DNA of 64,000 bases, taken from assembly GCF_029916425.1 (NCBI RefSeq), contig NZ_JAHAVQ010000009.1:27269-91268 (forward strand). The letters are read 5' to 3'. The notes below the pieces were generated by a model. That model was not told the DNA's origin, did no database searches, and saw nothing but the letters and a program-made list of their open reading frames with translations. Positions 36,286-45,039 of this stretch are shown in pieces. The stretch is from Liquorilactobacillus sicerae (lineage in GTDB: Bacteria; Bacillota; Bacilli; Lactobacillales; Lactobacillaceae). Made by a program: the position numbers and the translations under genes. How positions within the stretch are numbered: position 1 is the first letter of the stretch; the number at the start of each line of letters is the position of its first letter.

Positions 36286-37265
36286 TTTTCTTCAGCCCCT
36301 TTCATTTCTTTGGCGGTTGCTAAGAAGCTCTTAATTTCTAAAATCGTCGGCATTGCCTCAGATGAGCTTAATTTACTGATTACAATTGAAGCAGCTGCAC
36401 TGCCATATTTAAGTGCGGTATTAATGCCCAAATCATTGATGTAAGCGTATAAAAAGCCGGCTGCAAATGAATCACCAGCGCCAAAAGTTTTCAAAACCTT
36501 AGTTTGATATGGATAGCCACGATAAACCTTGCCAGTCCGTTCATAAGCAAATGAACCCTTTGATCCCACTTTGATAACTAAGAGCTGCGGTGCGTATTTA
36601 AATAGTTCAGCTACAGTTTCTTCATTGGTATTGCCACGGTGATTTTCCAAAACATCATATTCATCTCTCGTCCCAATAATCACATCTGCCTGTTTAGCCA
36701 CAATTTGATAATAAATTGAAGTTTCCTCATCATTGATCCAGTTATAAGGACGATAATCTAACTCAAAAACAACCTCAATCTGATTTTTCTTGGCTAATGC
36801 TAATGCTTTTAAAATAGCTTCTCGTGACGGGCTTTGGGCGAGCCCAGTTCCAGAAATTACCAGCAGTTTAGCTTGCTTGATATAATCCTCACTAACTTCT
36901 GCTGGATCTAGATAAAGATCAGCAACTTGATCACGATACATCAAAATACTGCAGTTTTCTGGACTGATTATCTCAGTAAATGTCAAGCCCATTTTATGAC
37001 CTGCTTGATCAAAAACAACGTTGCTAGTATCAATTCCGACTTTGTTCAGATAACTTTTGACATAATTTCCATGCTGGTCTTTTGAAACTTTGCCAATAAA
37101 GCCAACTTTGGAACCAAGTTTTGCTGAACCAATTGCAATATTGGCTGGGGAGCCACCAACAAATTTAGCAAATGTTTTGGTTTCTTCCATCGGACGATTA
37201 TATTCAACTGAATTCAAATCAAGGGCTGCGCGACCAATTGCAATCAAATCAAATTTCTTATTCAT
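36282..37265 (-). CDS. iolC: 5-dehydro-2-deoxygluconokinase
   Basis: A 327-residue PfkB/ribokinase-family kinase. Landmarks are the AIGRAALDLNS start, FVGGSPANIAIGSAKLG (about 35-51) and the catalytic GAGDSFAAGF (about 265) with the base Asp. It phosphorylates 5-dehydro-2-deoxygluconate before the aldolase step. The ATG at 37265 lies six bases after GGAGG; an upstream GTG overlaps that site. Its stop overlaps iolD by four bases. Confidence 0.93.
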   Translation of the reverse strand: MNKKFDLIAIGRAALDLNSVEYNRPMEETKTFAKFVGGSPANIAIGSAKLGSKVGFIGKVSKDQHGNYVKSYLNKVGIDTSNVVFDQAGHKMGLTFTEIISPENCSILMYRDQVADLYLDPAEVSEDYIKQAKLLVISGTGLAQSPSREAILKALALAKKNQIEVVFELDYRPYNWINDEETSIYYQIVAKQADVIIGTRDEYDVLENHRGNTNEETVAELFKYAPQLLVIKVGSKGSFAYERTGKVYRGYPYQTKVLKTFGAGDSFAAGFLYAYINDLGINTALKYGSAAASIVISKLSSSEAMPTILEIKSFLATAKEMKGAEEK

Positions 37266-37289
37266 TTTTTTCCTCCTCACTTGTCTGTT

Positions 37290-38105
37290 TTATTTACGGT
37301 CAATGATCCACGCAAAGTCTGGATCATTATGAAATTTCCATGTTCTTACCGGACCAGCCATAATATTTAAATAGTAACTTTCGTAACCATCAGGAACTGC
37401 TACTGGATGATAGCCTTTAGGTACAACGACAATATCATTGTTCTTCACCGTCATCGTTTCATCCAAGCTTTGGTCATCGGTATATACTCTTTGAAATACG
37501 AAACCATTTTTAGGATTCATTTCATGATAATAAATCTCTTCGAGAAACGATTCCTGGGGCAAGTTATCATGATCATGTCGGTGCGGTGGAAAACTCGACC
37601 AATTAGCTGACTCAGTATAAACTTCCACCAGCAACAACTTATCCGCAAATGGTAAATCATCAGGTAAAATATTTTGCACCATACGTTTATTATTGTACTT
37701 ACCCCGATGTTCAATTTGATGAATATCACCTTTGATCAATCGGGTTGGAAACTTCTTCTCCGTTGGTGAATAGGCAATTAAAATCTTCAATGCGGTTGCA
37801 GCTTTGATCTTAAATTGGCTACCAACGCCAGCATAAACGGAATCAGTTGGAATCTTATCGAAAACTGACTGACGTTGACCAATATCTGCATAAGTTTGCT
37901 GATCAACTATTACACTGGCTTTACCTGTTAAAATGACAATTCCAGCTTCTTGCTTATTTAAAATTTCACCATACTCTGCGCCTTGAGCAAATTCCAAAAC
38001 TTTGACAGCTGTGTAACACATTGGAGAGTTGGTTTTATCAACCGCCTGAATTTGAGTCACACCTCGAACAATTTCTTTATCTTGAGGATGAAATAATAAT
38101 TTCAT
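37290..38105 (-). CDS. iolB: 5-deoxy-glucuronate isomerase
   Basis: A 271-residue double-cupin enzyme, the first gene of the iol operon. The metal-binding cupin block is SSFPPHRHDHDN (about 171-182) with LEEIYYHEM just after, followed by NDIVVVPKGYHPVAVPDGY. It isomerises 5-deoxyglucuronate to 5-dehydro-2-deoxygluconate. GGAGG lies seven bases before the ATG. The gene is preceded by a 240-bp control region shared with the divergent regulator. Confidence 0.94.
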   Translation of the reverse strand: MKLLFHPQDKEIVRGVTQIQAVDKTNSPMCYTAVKVLEFAQGAEYGEILNKQEAGIVILTGKASVIVDQQTYADIGQRQSVFDKIPTDSVYAGVGSQFKIKAATALKILIAYSPTEKKFPTRLIKGDIHQIEHRGKYNNKRMVQNILPDDLPFADKLLLVEVYTESANWSSFPPHRHDHDNLPQESFLEEIYYHEMNPKNGFVFQRVYTDDQSLDETMTVKNNDIVVVPKGYHPVAVPDGYESYYLNIMAGPVRTWKFHNDPDFAWIIDRK

Positions 38106-38345
38106 TTTTAAGCCTCCATTGTAAATTTGTAAGCAGTTACTTAACGGTTTTAGAGTAATACACTTTTAACCACAAGTCAACCACAAATTTACAATAAAAT
38201 AATTAAAAAACGTCACAAAGTGTCCAAAAAAATTGTTATTTTAAAAAAAAAATACTATTTGTCAAAACATATCCAAAAAATGCTCAAAAATGATATAATA
38301 AATTAACCAAATAATTCGTATAATTTAACAAAGGAATGATTAAGC
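38106..38345. promoter_or_regulatory. Divergent iolB/iolR control region with phased repeats
   Basis: On the minus strand TTGACT and TACTCT are separated by 17 bases (about 38153-38181), a likely iolB promoter. On the plus strand TATAAT lies at 38293-38298 before iolR. Four related decamers, TGTCCAAAAA (38221), TGTCAAAACA (38260), TATCCAAAAA (38270) and TGCTCAAAAA (38281), lie on the same face of the helix or multiples of it. They are good candidates for binding sites of the DeoR regulator. Confidence 0.5.
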
Positions 38346-39125
38346 ATGCTTAAAGAAGAAAGAATTAAGGCTATGAACACATACATCACCAAAAATAAAA
38401 CAGCTACTATGCAGGAACTAGCTGATAATTTTCATATCTCGGCTAACACTCTGCGTCGTGACTTAAATGAGCTTTTAAAAAAAGGGGACAAATTTAAAAA
38501 AATATATGGCGGAGTAATTTTGAATGAAAATTATACTAATTCATTAATAGATTACCGTCAAAGGGAGCACACAACTTCTATTGATAAAATTGCAATTGGG
38601 AAAAAGGCTGCTACTTTGATTGAAAATGGTGATTTAATTTTTTTTGATTCAGGAACTACCACCGATGCAATTGCTCCATTCCTTCCAAAAAATATTAGTT
38701 TCACTCTAATAACTAATAGTCTTCAATTAATCGAAGCAGCATCACCATTAGAAAATATCAAAATAATAGTAGTAGGTAGCCAGTTTAATCGCAAAACCCG
38801 TTCATTCACAGGAATTGACAGTAAATTATTTGAAAGCTATAACCTTAACAAGTCATTTATGTCGGCTACAGGAATTTCTTTAAACAATGGTGTGACAAAT
38901 TCAGAATTTAATGAATTCAGAATTAAGTCTTCAATCATTAAAAAATCGATTGCTAACTCTAACCAGCAAAATTTTTTGTTGATAGACCACACTAAATTTG
39001 ATAAAACAGCCTTAATGACTTATGCACAAATAAAAAATTTTTATGGGATAATAACTAATAACACTGTTCCGCAAAAGTATTCTAATTATTTTAAACAAAA
39101 CGATATACGTGTTTTCATTGCGTAA
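38346..39125 (+). CDS. iolR: DeoR-family regulator, probable iol repressor
   Basis: A 259-residue DeoR protein: a winged helix with TMQELADNFHISANTLRRDL (about 22-41), then the sugar-phosphate sensor domain with DSGTTTDAIAPFL (about 100-112) and the family's C-terminal LLIDHTKFDKTAL. It is transcribed away from iolB, the normal place for IolR, and should release the operon when a phosphorylated inositol intermediate binds. AAAGGA lies ten bases before the ATG. The codon usage is more AT-rich than in the operon, which fits its low expression or a separate origin. Confidence 0.88.
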   Translation: MLKEERIKAMNTYITKNKTATMQELADNFHISANTLRRDLNELLKKGDKFKKIYGGVILNENYTNSLIDYRQREHTTSIDKIAIGKKAATLIENGDLIFFDSGTTTDAIAPFLPKNISFTLITNSLQLIEAASPLENIKIIVVGSQFNRKTRSFTGIDSKLFESYNLNKSFMSATGISLNNGVTNSEFNEFRIKSSIIKKSIANSNQQNFLLIDHTKFDKTALMTYAQIKNFYGIITNNTVPQKYSNYFKQNDIRVFIA

Positions 39126-39182
39126 ATACTACATGCGATGAGAATATAGATTACGTGCTTAACTTAAATATAAACTATTCAT

Positions 39183-39818
39183 CTCAGATGTACGGGTCAC
39201 TGACATACTGCTTCATAAACTTCATGAGCAGGTCATGGCTCACAGTGTCAAAATAAGCCTTTAGATCCATAATGATAACCTTGATCGTAAAGCTCAGTGA
39301 CTCGCTTAATGGCATCTTGGGCACTCCGGTTAGGTCGGAAGCCAAAACTGTTCTCCGAGAAAACTTGTTCAAAGACTGGGGTTAAGACCTGGGCTACCGC
39401 CTGTTGAACAATTCGGTCGAGGACTGTCGGAATGCCTAATTTCCGCATTGACCCATCCGGTTTAGGAATTTCCACCCGTCTGACCGGTTTGTTCTGTCAG
39501 ATGCATATCGCTTCTGTGCCAGAACGTGCAGTTCAGACCTCCCCGGGTAAGAACGCTAACTTTCGTGCCACGTAGCCGCCGGCTTTACTGCTATCTGTCT
39601 CGAGTAGTATGAGACTTTAGGAGACTTTAGGATGTTACGCAACCTTATCTTCAGATAACAGTCTTGTAGCCAGTTCTTGTTCATCGGCTCAGCACTTTGC
39701 CTTAGACTTCCTTCAGATTCCGTCTCACGGTGGACACCCTTGTCCTCAGCTCGTAGTTCCTACTACTAAGGCCTACAGTGGACTTTCACCACCTAGTTAG
39801 CACCCATGCCGGGCGCAC
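39183..39818 (-). mobile_element. Group II intron, 5' fragment
   Basis: On the minus strand the element begins GTGCGCCCGGCATGGGTGC at 39818, the classical 5' end of bacterial group II introns, and continues through the structured RNA region into the reverse-transcriptase ORF. The 3' part, including the rest of the RT, maturase region and domains V and VI, is missing beyond 39183. The intron starts two bases after the T-run of a hairpin at 39821-39855, so the insertion site looks like a transcription terminator. The fragment cannot splice. Confidence 0.85.
39184..39475 (-). pseudogene. Group II intron reverse transcriptase/maturase fragment
   Basis: Two overlapping frames, MEIPKPDGSMRKLGIPTVLD to DAIKRVTELYDQGY and then IIMDLKAYFDTVSHDLLMKF, are the N-terminal RT blocks of LtrA-like proteins. 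A frameshift near 39260 breaks them and the protein stops after the FDTVSHD block, before the YADD motif. It is contained in the intron fragment. Confidence 0.88.
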
Positions 39819-39820
39819 GT

Positions 39821-39950
39821 AAAAAAATGAACTCCAACAGTTAAGTTGGAGTTCATCAGTGATGTGGAGTGACTAAATCCACTAAAAATGGTGTATAACC
39901 ATCAATATTTCTAAGATAATGATATCATCAATTAATTATCTAGTACAGTA
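39821..39950 (-). repeat. Dispersed hairpin repeat interrupted by the intron
   Basis: TGAACTCCAAC (39828-39838) pairs perfectly with GTTGGAGTTCA (39845-39855); on the minus strand seven Ts and AC follow, then the intron. Upstream it shares the GTGGATTTAGTCACTCCAC-type leader plan with the copy at 27835-27960. It acts as a strong terminator-like structure. Confidence 0.65.
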
Positions 39951-40099
39951 TGTTATACTAAGTTTGGCTACAGTATGGGTTTGACCACCTGAATTAAACT
40001 GCTAGTCAAATGGTGTCAAAATGACCATCATTATTTCGGCTACTTTAGTTATTCGTTTTTTATCATTTAATTGATCTTCAGAATTAACTATAAGTAGCA

Positions 40100-40134
40100 T
40101 TAAAACACTAGGATCATTCCTAGTGCTTTTTTAA
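40100..40134 (+). terminator. Terminator-like hairpin in the IS-rich gap
   Basis: CACTAGGA (40106-40113) pairs with TCCTAGTG (40118-40125), followed by a T-run on the plus strand. No intact gene lies upstream on this strand; iolR ends about 975 bases before. Confidence 0.7.
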
Positions 40135-40186
40135 TTGCCTTAAACTGCAGATTAAGCAACTATCTTTTTAGTTGTAATCAAAGGGG

Positions 40187-40402
40187 TGCGGACATAATCC
40201 TGGACCAAAAATAAACACAGGAGGAATATCCACATGTTTTCCCATGAATAGTGTGTCAAAGCTATTCAATTATTTTTAAAATATGATTGTCCCTATGTCG
40301 CTACTATTCGTAAATTAGGTTACCCCGCCCCTGGGCGCACTCCGCAAATGGTACAAAGAAGACTTAATATCTAAAGAATTACATCAAAAACATCGAAAAA
40401 AA
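40187..40402 (+). pseudogene. IS3-family OrfA remnant
   Basis: After a left-end-like GTGCGGACATAATC, an ATG at 40234 opens MFSHE, an in-frame stop, then CVKAIQLFLKYDCPYVATIR and KLGYP; after a frameshift ALRKWYKEDLISKELHQKHR continues. This is the helix-turn-helix OrfA of IS3 elements. OrfB is absent; the frame runs straight into an ISL3 tail, so two IS remnants are fused near 40402. Confidence 0.75.
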
Positions 40403-40545
40403 TCAAAGCACTTAGACGTATCTGTTACGGATTTAAAAATATGGACCACTTTTATGCCAGAATTTTTTTAATTGCAAAATAAAAAAGCCCTCTATTCAGA
40501 GAACTTCATAGCTCCACCAATCCGATTTGACGGAGACACACTTTA
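40400..40545 (+). pseudogene. ISL3-family transposase tail (copy B)
   Basis: KKIKALRRICYGFKNMDHFY and then ARIFLIAK form the extreme C-terminus of an ISL3 transposase, followed by the same right end (CTATTCAGAGAACTTCAT) as the copies at 12.1 and 54.1 kb. Nothing of the main transposase domain is left. Confidence 0.8.
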
Positions 40546-40552
40546 ATTTTAC

Positions 40553-40608
40553 AAAAAAACTTCAAATTAATCATCCAAGCCTTAACTTGTTTGCTTAATT
40601 TGAAGTCT
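40553..40608 (-). terminator. Terminator of the aldehyde dehydrogenase gene
   Basis: ACTTCAAATTAA (40560-40571) pairs with TTAATTTGAAGT (40596-40607); seven Ts follow on the minus strand. It lies about 40 bases beyond the stop. Confidence 0.8.
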
Positions 40609-40645
40609 AATTCGGTTAAATCAAATCATTTTAGCCGTAAATTAA

Positions 40646-42019
40646 TTAATTCTTTCTTGGCGTATAGACCAAATGCTCATTGATGAATGCATTGAAACCT
40701 AACTGGCTTAACTCACGACCATAGCCTGAGTTCTTAACACCACCAAATGGCAGCTCTGGCAATGAGGCCCAACCAGAGTTAATCCAGCTCATCCCGGTCT
40801 CAATCTTAGCAGCAACTTCTTTAGCATGTTGATGATTGCTGCTGAAAATAGTATTGCCTAAGCCATAACTCGAATCATTAGCAATTTGAATTGCTTCTTC
40901 TTCAGAATCAGCTTTGTAAACTGAAATAACTGGCCCAAACATTTCCTGATTGAAGATTGGATTATCTTTTTTAATATCGGTCAAGATCATCGGTGCAAAG
41001 AATTGTCCATCTGAATCAATTGCTTCTTTTTGATAATAAACTTTAGCTCCATGGTCAATAGCCTCTTTAACCTGTCTTGCTAATTTTTCTTTTGCTGATT
41101 TTGAAGACATTGGTGCTAAGGTCGTCGAACGATCTAATGGATCACCCATTTTGACTTGTGAAACAGCTTCTTTCATCATTTCCAGAAATTTGTCATAGAT
41201 ATCTGCCATGACGATGAAGCGCTTGGATGAAGTACATACTTGGCCTGCATTGTAGAGGCGAGCCTGCGGTGCAACTTCTTTCAGCTCGTTCCAGTCGGCA
41301 TCGCTTAAAATAATGAAAGCATCATTGCCACCAAGTTCCATCGTGCTCTTCTTCAAAGCTTTCCCAGCTTCAGCGGCAACTGAGGCCCCGCCTCTTTCTG
41401 AACCAGTCAAACAAACGCCAACAACTCGCGGATCAGCAATTGCCTTGCCAACTTGATCATAGCTGATGAACAAATTAGTCAAGCTGCCTTTTGGGGCTCC
41501 AGCTTCAGCAACAACGTCAGCGAAAGCTTGGGCAGATGCTGGGCAAATTGAAGCATCTTTTAAAATCATCGGGTTGCCGACCATAAAGTTTGGTGCAAAA
41601 ACGCGCGCAATTTGGTAAAAAGGAAAGTTCCAAGGCTCAACGGCAACTAAAACACCGGTAGCTTGTTTTAAATAGTAGGCTTCACCTGTATCAGTTTCCA
41701 ATGGCTGCGGTTTGAGGAAATCTTCTGCTTTATCAGCATAGTAATCACAAATATCCGCACAAAGATCAACTTCGCCCTCAGCTTCGCCAATCAGTTTCCC
41801 CATATCACGGGTCATGATCTCTGCATATTCAGTTCTTCTTTGTCTTAATAAATCCGCCACCTTATGCAAAATAACTTTGCGATCAGTCAATGGTTCGTGA
41901 CGCCATTTTTTATATAAAGCATGGGCTGCTGTCAGAGTTTCTTCTAGTTCTTCGTCAGTCGCATTAGCAAATTCTTTTTCGACTTGATTTGTATATGGAT
42001 TAGTTGTCTTATAAGCCAT
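40646..42019 (-). CDS. NAD(P)-dependent aldehyde dehydrogenase, succinate-semialdehyde type
   Basis: A 457-residue ALDH. The catalytic Cys is C262 (NAGQVCTSSKRF) and the general base E228 (MELGGND); EPWNFPFYQ near residue 128 and PFGGVKNSGYGRELS near the C-terminus are family landmarks. It is most like the short succinate-semialdehyde dehydrogenases (GabD/Sad class) of lactic acid bacteria. The iol pathway needs a semialdehyde dehydrogenase (IolA), but this sequence is not of the CoA-acylating IolA type, and the operon is 2 kb away. It has its own terminator and looks monocistronic. Confidence 0.88.
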   Translation of the reverse strand: MAYKTTNPYTNQVEKEFANATDEELEETLTAAHALYKKWRHEPLTDRKVILHKVADLLRQRRTEYAEIMTRDMGKLIGEAEGEVDLCADICDYYADKAEDFLKPQPLETDTGEAYYLKQATGVLVAVEPWNFPFYQIARVFAPNFMVGNPMILKDASICPASAQAFADVVAEAGAPKGSLTNLFISYDQVGKAIADPRVVGVCLTGSERGGASVAAEAGKALKKSTMELGGNDAFIILSDADWNELKEVAPQARLYNAGQVCTSSKRFIVMADIYDKFLEMMKEAVSQVKMGDPLDRSTTLAPMSSKSAKEKLARQVKEAIDHGAKVYYQKEAIDSDGQFFAPMILTDIKKDNPIFNQEMFGPVISVYKADSEEEAIQIANDSSYGLGNTIFSSNHQHAKEVAAKIETGMSWINSGWASLPELPFGGVKNSGYGRELSQLGFNAFINEHLVYTPRKN

Positions 42020-42163
42020 AAATTAAAAAAGCCCCCTTCTAAATTATCTTAATTATACTTTAAGATCCGATCTTTGTTGACAAAAATGCTCAACCATTAA
42101 GTAAATTGGTACGTAGCAATTATAAAATCAATTTTTCGTGATAGCAAGTTTTTTATTTCAAAG

Positions 42164-42208
42164 AAAAAACCATTAAATCATATTTAGTCAAAACATGATT
42201 TAATGGCC
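42164..42208 (-). terminator. Terminator of the GNAT gene at 42.2 kb
   Basis: CCATTAAATCA pairs with TGATTTAATGG around a 15-base loop; on the minus strand six Ts follow. It starts 12 bases past the gene's stop. Confidence 0.85.
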
Positions 42209-42219
42209 TTTTTCTTAAA

Positions 42220-42741
42220 TTATTTTAAAAATAACTGAAAAGCTTTCCGTTGATCGTTTGGATCCTGGTGCATATAGACAATTCCAGCATATTCAAAACC
42301 TGCTTTAAGAACTAAATGCTGCATCCGCTGATTTTTTTCATGAGTGTCGATCCTAACTTCTCGAAATCCTAAACGATAGGCTTCGCTTATTAAATTACTG
42401 AAAAAATAATCCCCCAAATGCTGCCCACTAACTGTTGGATTAATGGTGATCCGATGAATCGTTGCATACTGTCCCAAATTTCCTTGCCAATTACCAGCAT
42501 AAATCTGTTGGTAATTTGGATCTGATCGTTGGAAAAGTGTGGCTGTTCCAACAATTTGCCCATTCTTGATTAGCAGATATCCATATTCTTGATTGATGTC
42601 TTGCAAAATGTCTTCTTTTTGTGGATAATTTCCTTGCCATTGTGGAATTCCTTCTTGTGCTAAAACTTTTTTTCCACTTTGAATTAAAGAATAGATTGTA
42701 TTTAAATCTTCTTTCTTTGCCTGTCGAATATAAATAGCCAT
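42220..42741 (-). CDS. GNAT N-acetyltransferase
   Basis: A 173-residue GNAT protein: IYIRQAKKEDLNTIYSLIQ at the start, YATIHRITINPTVSGQHLGD (about 92-111) as the acetyl-CoA binding block with the RxxGQHLGD variant loop, and RIDTHEKNQRMQHLVLKAGF near the end. It is a single-domain enzyme of unknown target. It has its own terminator and no operon partner. Confidence 0.88.
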   Translation of the reverse strand: MAIYIRQAKKEDLNTIYSLIQSGKKVLAQEGIPQWQGNYPQKEDILQDINQEYGYLLIKNGQIVGTATLFQRSDPNYQQIYAGNWQGNLGQYATIHRITINPTVSGQHLGDYFFSNLISEAYRLGFREVRIDTHEKNQRMQHLVLKAGFEYAGIVYMHQDPNDQRKAFQLFLK

Positions 42742-43153
42742 CTCTACCTCCTTGTTACAAACTTGCTTGACCTCACAAGCCTTACAGCTTTCTTTAAAAC
42801 CATACCATAACTTTTTGCTTTTTTAGTAAGATTTCTGTAAAAGTGTCAAAAAAACTGTTGAAAAAGATTTCAAAAGTCTACATTTACAAAATAAACCCTA
42901 AGCGTCAGCTCAAACATAATAACCATGGAGTTAACTTTTGCAGAAGTTACTTTCATCTGAATAGTATATTTTCACTGTTATCACTTCTCGTCTTATAGCT
43001 TTGTAAACAGGTCTGAAGAAGAGAAAGCCTTTCGATCAGCCAATCTTGTTTTGTAAATTAAGACTACCACAGCAACTTCCTTTAAAGTTTTGCCTAACTT
43101 ATGGTTAAAGATCATTGGCATTAAATTTAATCCAGAACTATCTAGACAAATGC
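42742..43153. other. Intergenic, nothing recognised
   Basis: 412 bp between two minus-strand genes. It is AT-rich with scattered short repeats (AAGTTAC near 42.94 kb) but shows no gene, no clear terminator and no IS end. Part of it must hold the promoter of the GNAT gene. Confidence 0.4.
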
Positions 43154-44665
43154 TCACTTTCCAAGTCGGCGGATAACTATTTTTTGGTCTGCCACTTGAT
43201 CAATAAAAGCTTGGTCATGATCGATCAAAATCATAGTTGGCTTTTTGGTCAATATTAAAGTTTGTAATTGTTGTCTGGTAAAAGTATCCAAATAGTTAAG
43301 TGGTTCATCCCACAAATAAAAATTTGCCGCTTCACATAGCGAACGGGCTAATGACACTTTTCGATTTTGCCCGCGACTAAGATTTTCTAAACGGTTATTA
43401 AAAGTTGCTCGCTCAACTCCCAATTTATGCAGTGTATTCAAAAGCTGCGAATAATCAACCCGTGACTTGCGCGCATAGTCAGTTAACGATCCAGTCAAGT
43501 TTTCAAATTGCTGTGGCAAATAAGAAAACCTTAAAGAATTTTTCGTCACAATTGTTCCCTGAGCAATCAGCTCTTTGCAGCCTAAAATAACTTTGAGCAG
43601 GGTTGTTTTACCGCTGCCATTCAAACCAATGAAGGCAACTTGCTGTTTTTTTTGCAAATCCAGTGTAATTGGTTGATTCAAAATTTGGCCGCCTCGTTTA
43701 ACTTGCAACTTCTCCAACTGCAAAACGTGTTGTTGATAAGGAGCTTGATAATTAAGCATTAATGACTCGACTTTCTCAGTACTCTTTAACAAAGACTGTT
43801 TTTCTTCAATTTTTGCAGCAACTTTTTTTAAATTGCTGTTTGACCTTTTCATAACTTTAGCCGCTCGATGACCTAAAAAACCTCGATCGATATCAGCATG
43901 TTCTTCTTGTTGATGAGATTTTTTACGTTTTTCCTTTTCCGCTTGCTCAGACCATTTACGGATTTCATTAGCATTTTGCTGCAAATGTTTAATTTGTCGA
44001 TTAAGTTGCTGTTTTTCAAGCTTTTCAGTTTGATTTTGTTTGGCAAATTCCTGCTGCCATGTTGTATAATTACCATGAAATAATTGAATTTTATTCCGAT
44101 CAATTGCCAGAATATGGTCAACTGACTGATCAATAAAATTTTGATCATGGCTCGTTAAAATAAAGCCTTGTTTGGTTTTCAAATACTGACTGACCAATTG
44201 TCTTCCCCAACTGTCGAGGTGATTGGTTGGCTCATCAATTAGCTGAAAAGCCGTTCGATCAACAAAAATTGCTGCCAGCAAGCTCTTAGTTTGTTGACCT
44301 GGGCTTAAGTTTTTAAAAGCCATTGTTAAAACCGCTGATGGCAATTGCAATTTTTTCAATTCAATCTCTAATCTCCAAAATTCGCTATCGTCCAACTTAG
44401 TTAATTGTTGCAAAACTTCTTTGACTGAACGTTGCGGAGTGGCAACTGCTTGTGGGAAATAATCAAATTTTAAATTAGTTTGAATCGTTCCTTGATACAC
44501 AAGTCTTCCAAGCAACAAGCGCAAGAAAGTTGTTTTACCGCGGCCATTTCTGCCAATTAAGCCTAATTTCCAATGCTCATCAATGTTCAAATTACAAACA
44601 TTAAAAATATTCTTTTCCATATTATCATATTTAAACGTTAAATTTTTAACTCTAATTGTTCCCAT
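43154..44665 (-). CDS. ABC-F protein, Lsa/Msr-like ribosome protection type
   Basis: A 503-residue protein with two ABC ATPase domains and no membrane span. Domain 1 has Walker A GRNGRGKTT (about 37-45) and signature LSPGQQ; domain 2 has GLNGSGKTT and signature LSRGQ. A basic, Gln-rich linker (about 215-300) is the ribosome-facing P-site arm of ABC-F proteins. The LSPGQQTKSLLAAIF block resembles Lsa-type proteins that protect against lincosamides, streptogramin A or pleuromutilins. Resistance is only inferred. Walker B of domain 2 is WDEPLNYLD, where the usual T of DEPTN is replaced by L. A GAGGGG site precedes the ATG. Confidence 0.9.
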   Translation of the reverse strand: MGTIRVKNLTFKYDNMEKNIFNVCNLNIDEHWKLGLIGRNGRGKTTFLRLLLGRLVYQGTIQTNLKFDYFPQAVATPQRSVKEVLQQLTKLDDSEFWRLEIELKKLQLPSAVLTMAFKNLSPGQQTKSLLAAIFVDRTAFQLIDEPTNHLDSWGRQLVSQYLKTKQGFILTSHDQNFIDQSVDHILAIDRNKIQLFHGNYTTWQQEFAKQNQTEKLEKQQLNRQIKHLQQNANEIRKWSEQAEKEKRKKSHQQEEHADIDRGFLGHRAAKVMKRSNSNLKKVAAKIEEKQSLLKSTEKVESLMLNYQAPYQQHVLQLEKLQVKRGGQILNQPITLDLQKKQQVAFIGLNGSGKTTLLKVILGCKELIAQGTIVTKNSLRFSYLPQQFENLTGSLTDYARKSRVDYSQLLNTLHKLGVERATFNNRLENLSRGQNRKVSLARSLCEAANFYLWDEPLNYLDTFTRQQLQTLILTKKPTMILIDHDQAFIDQVADQKIVIRRLGK

Positions 44666-45039
44666 AAAAAATTCCCCTCGCTTAAAAATTGCCTTTGGGG
44701 ATTTACACTGAAATAAACTTTCAACAGCTCAGTTTCTGTCAAAAGACATTTTTATTCAATTTATCAGCTATCACAATAGATGACCTTGATTGATTAGCTT
44801 AAAATCGTCAGACTGATCCCCATTTTAGTGAAAATGACAATAGCTTGTTAACGATTTTAAAGCTTCAATCCCGACCACTCCTTTATTTGCGCTTTTACTT
44901 TACTAGTAAATTTATTAGCTGTCAAGCCGGAATAACTGACTAATTTATGAATCAATATTATCATTAATGTATAAGCGCTTAATTTCAACGCTAAATAATC
45001 AGCTTTAATTTAACTTAAACTACTTAAGGAGGGATCTGT
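44666..45039. other. Intergenic between divergent ABC-F and pyruvyl transferase genes
   Basis: 374 bp holding two opposing leader regions. GCTTTAAAATCGT and its complement (near 44.80 and 44.86 kb) could form a long stem in the ABC-F leader, as leaders of such genes often fold, but no clear attenuator with a T-run is visible. No gene was seen. Confidence 0.45.

Noticed and set aside
40646..42019. The missing iolA of the inositol pathway
   Set aside because: The protein is a short succinate-semialdehyde-type ALDH and is separated from the operon by IS and intron debris.
44666..44780. A short leader peptide (MSFDRN) before the ABC-F gene, as in attenuation control
   Set aside because: There is an ATG and six codons, but no ribosome site and no alternative hairpins that I could draw with confidence.
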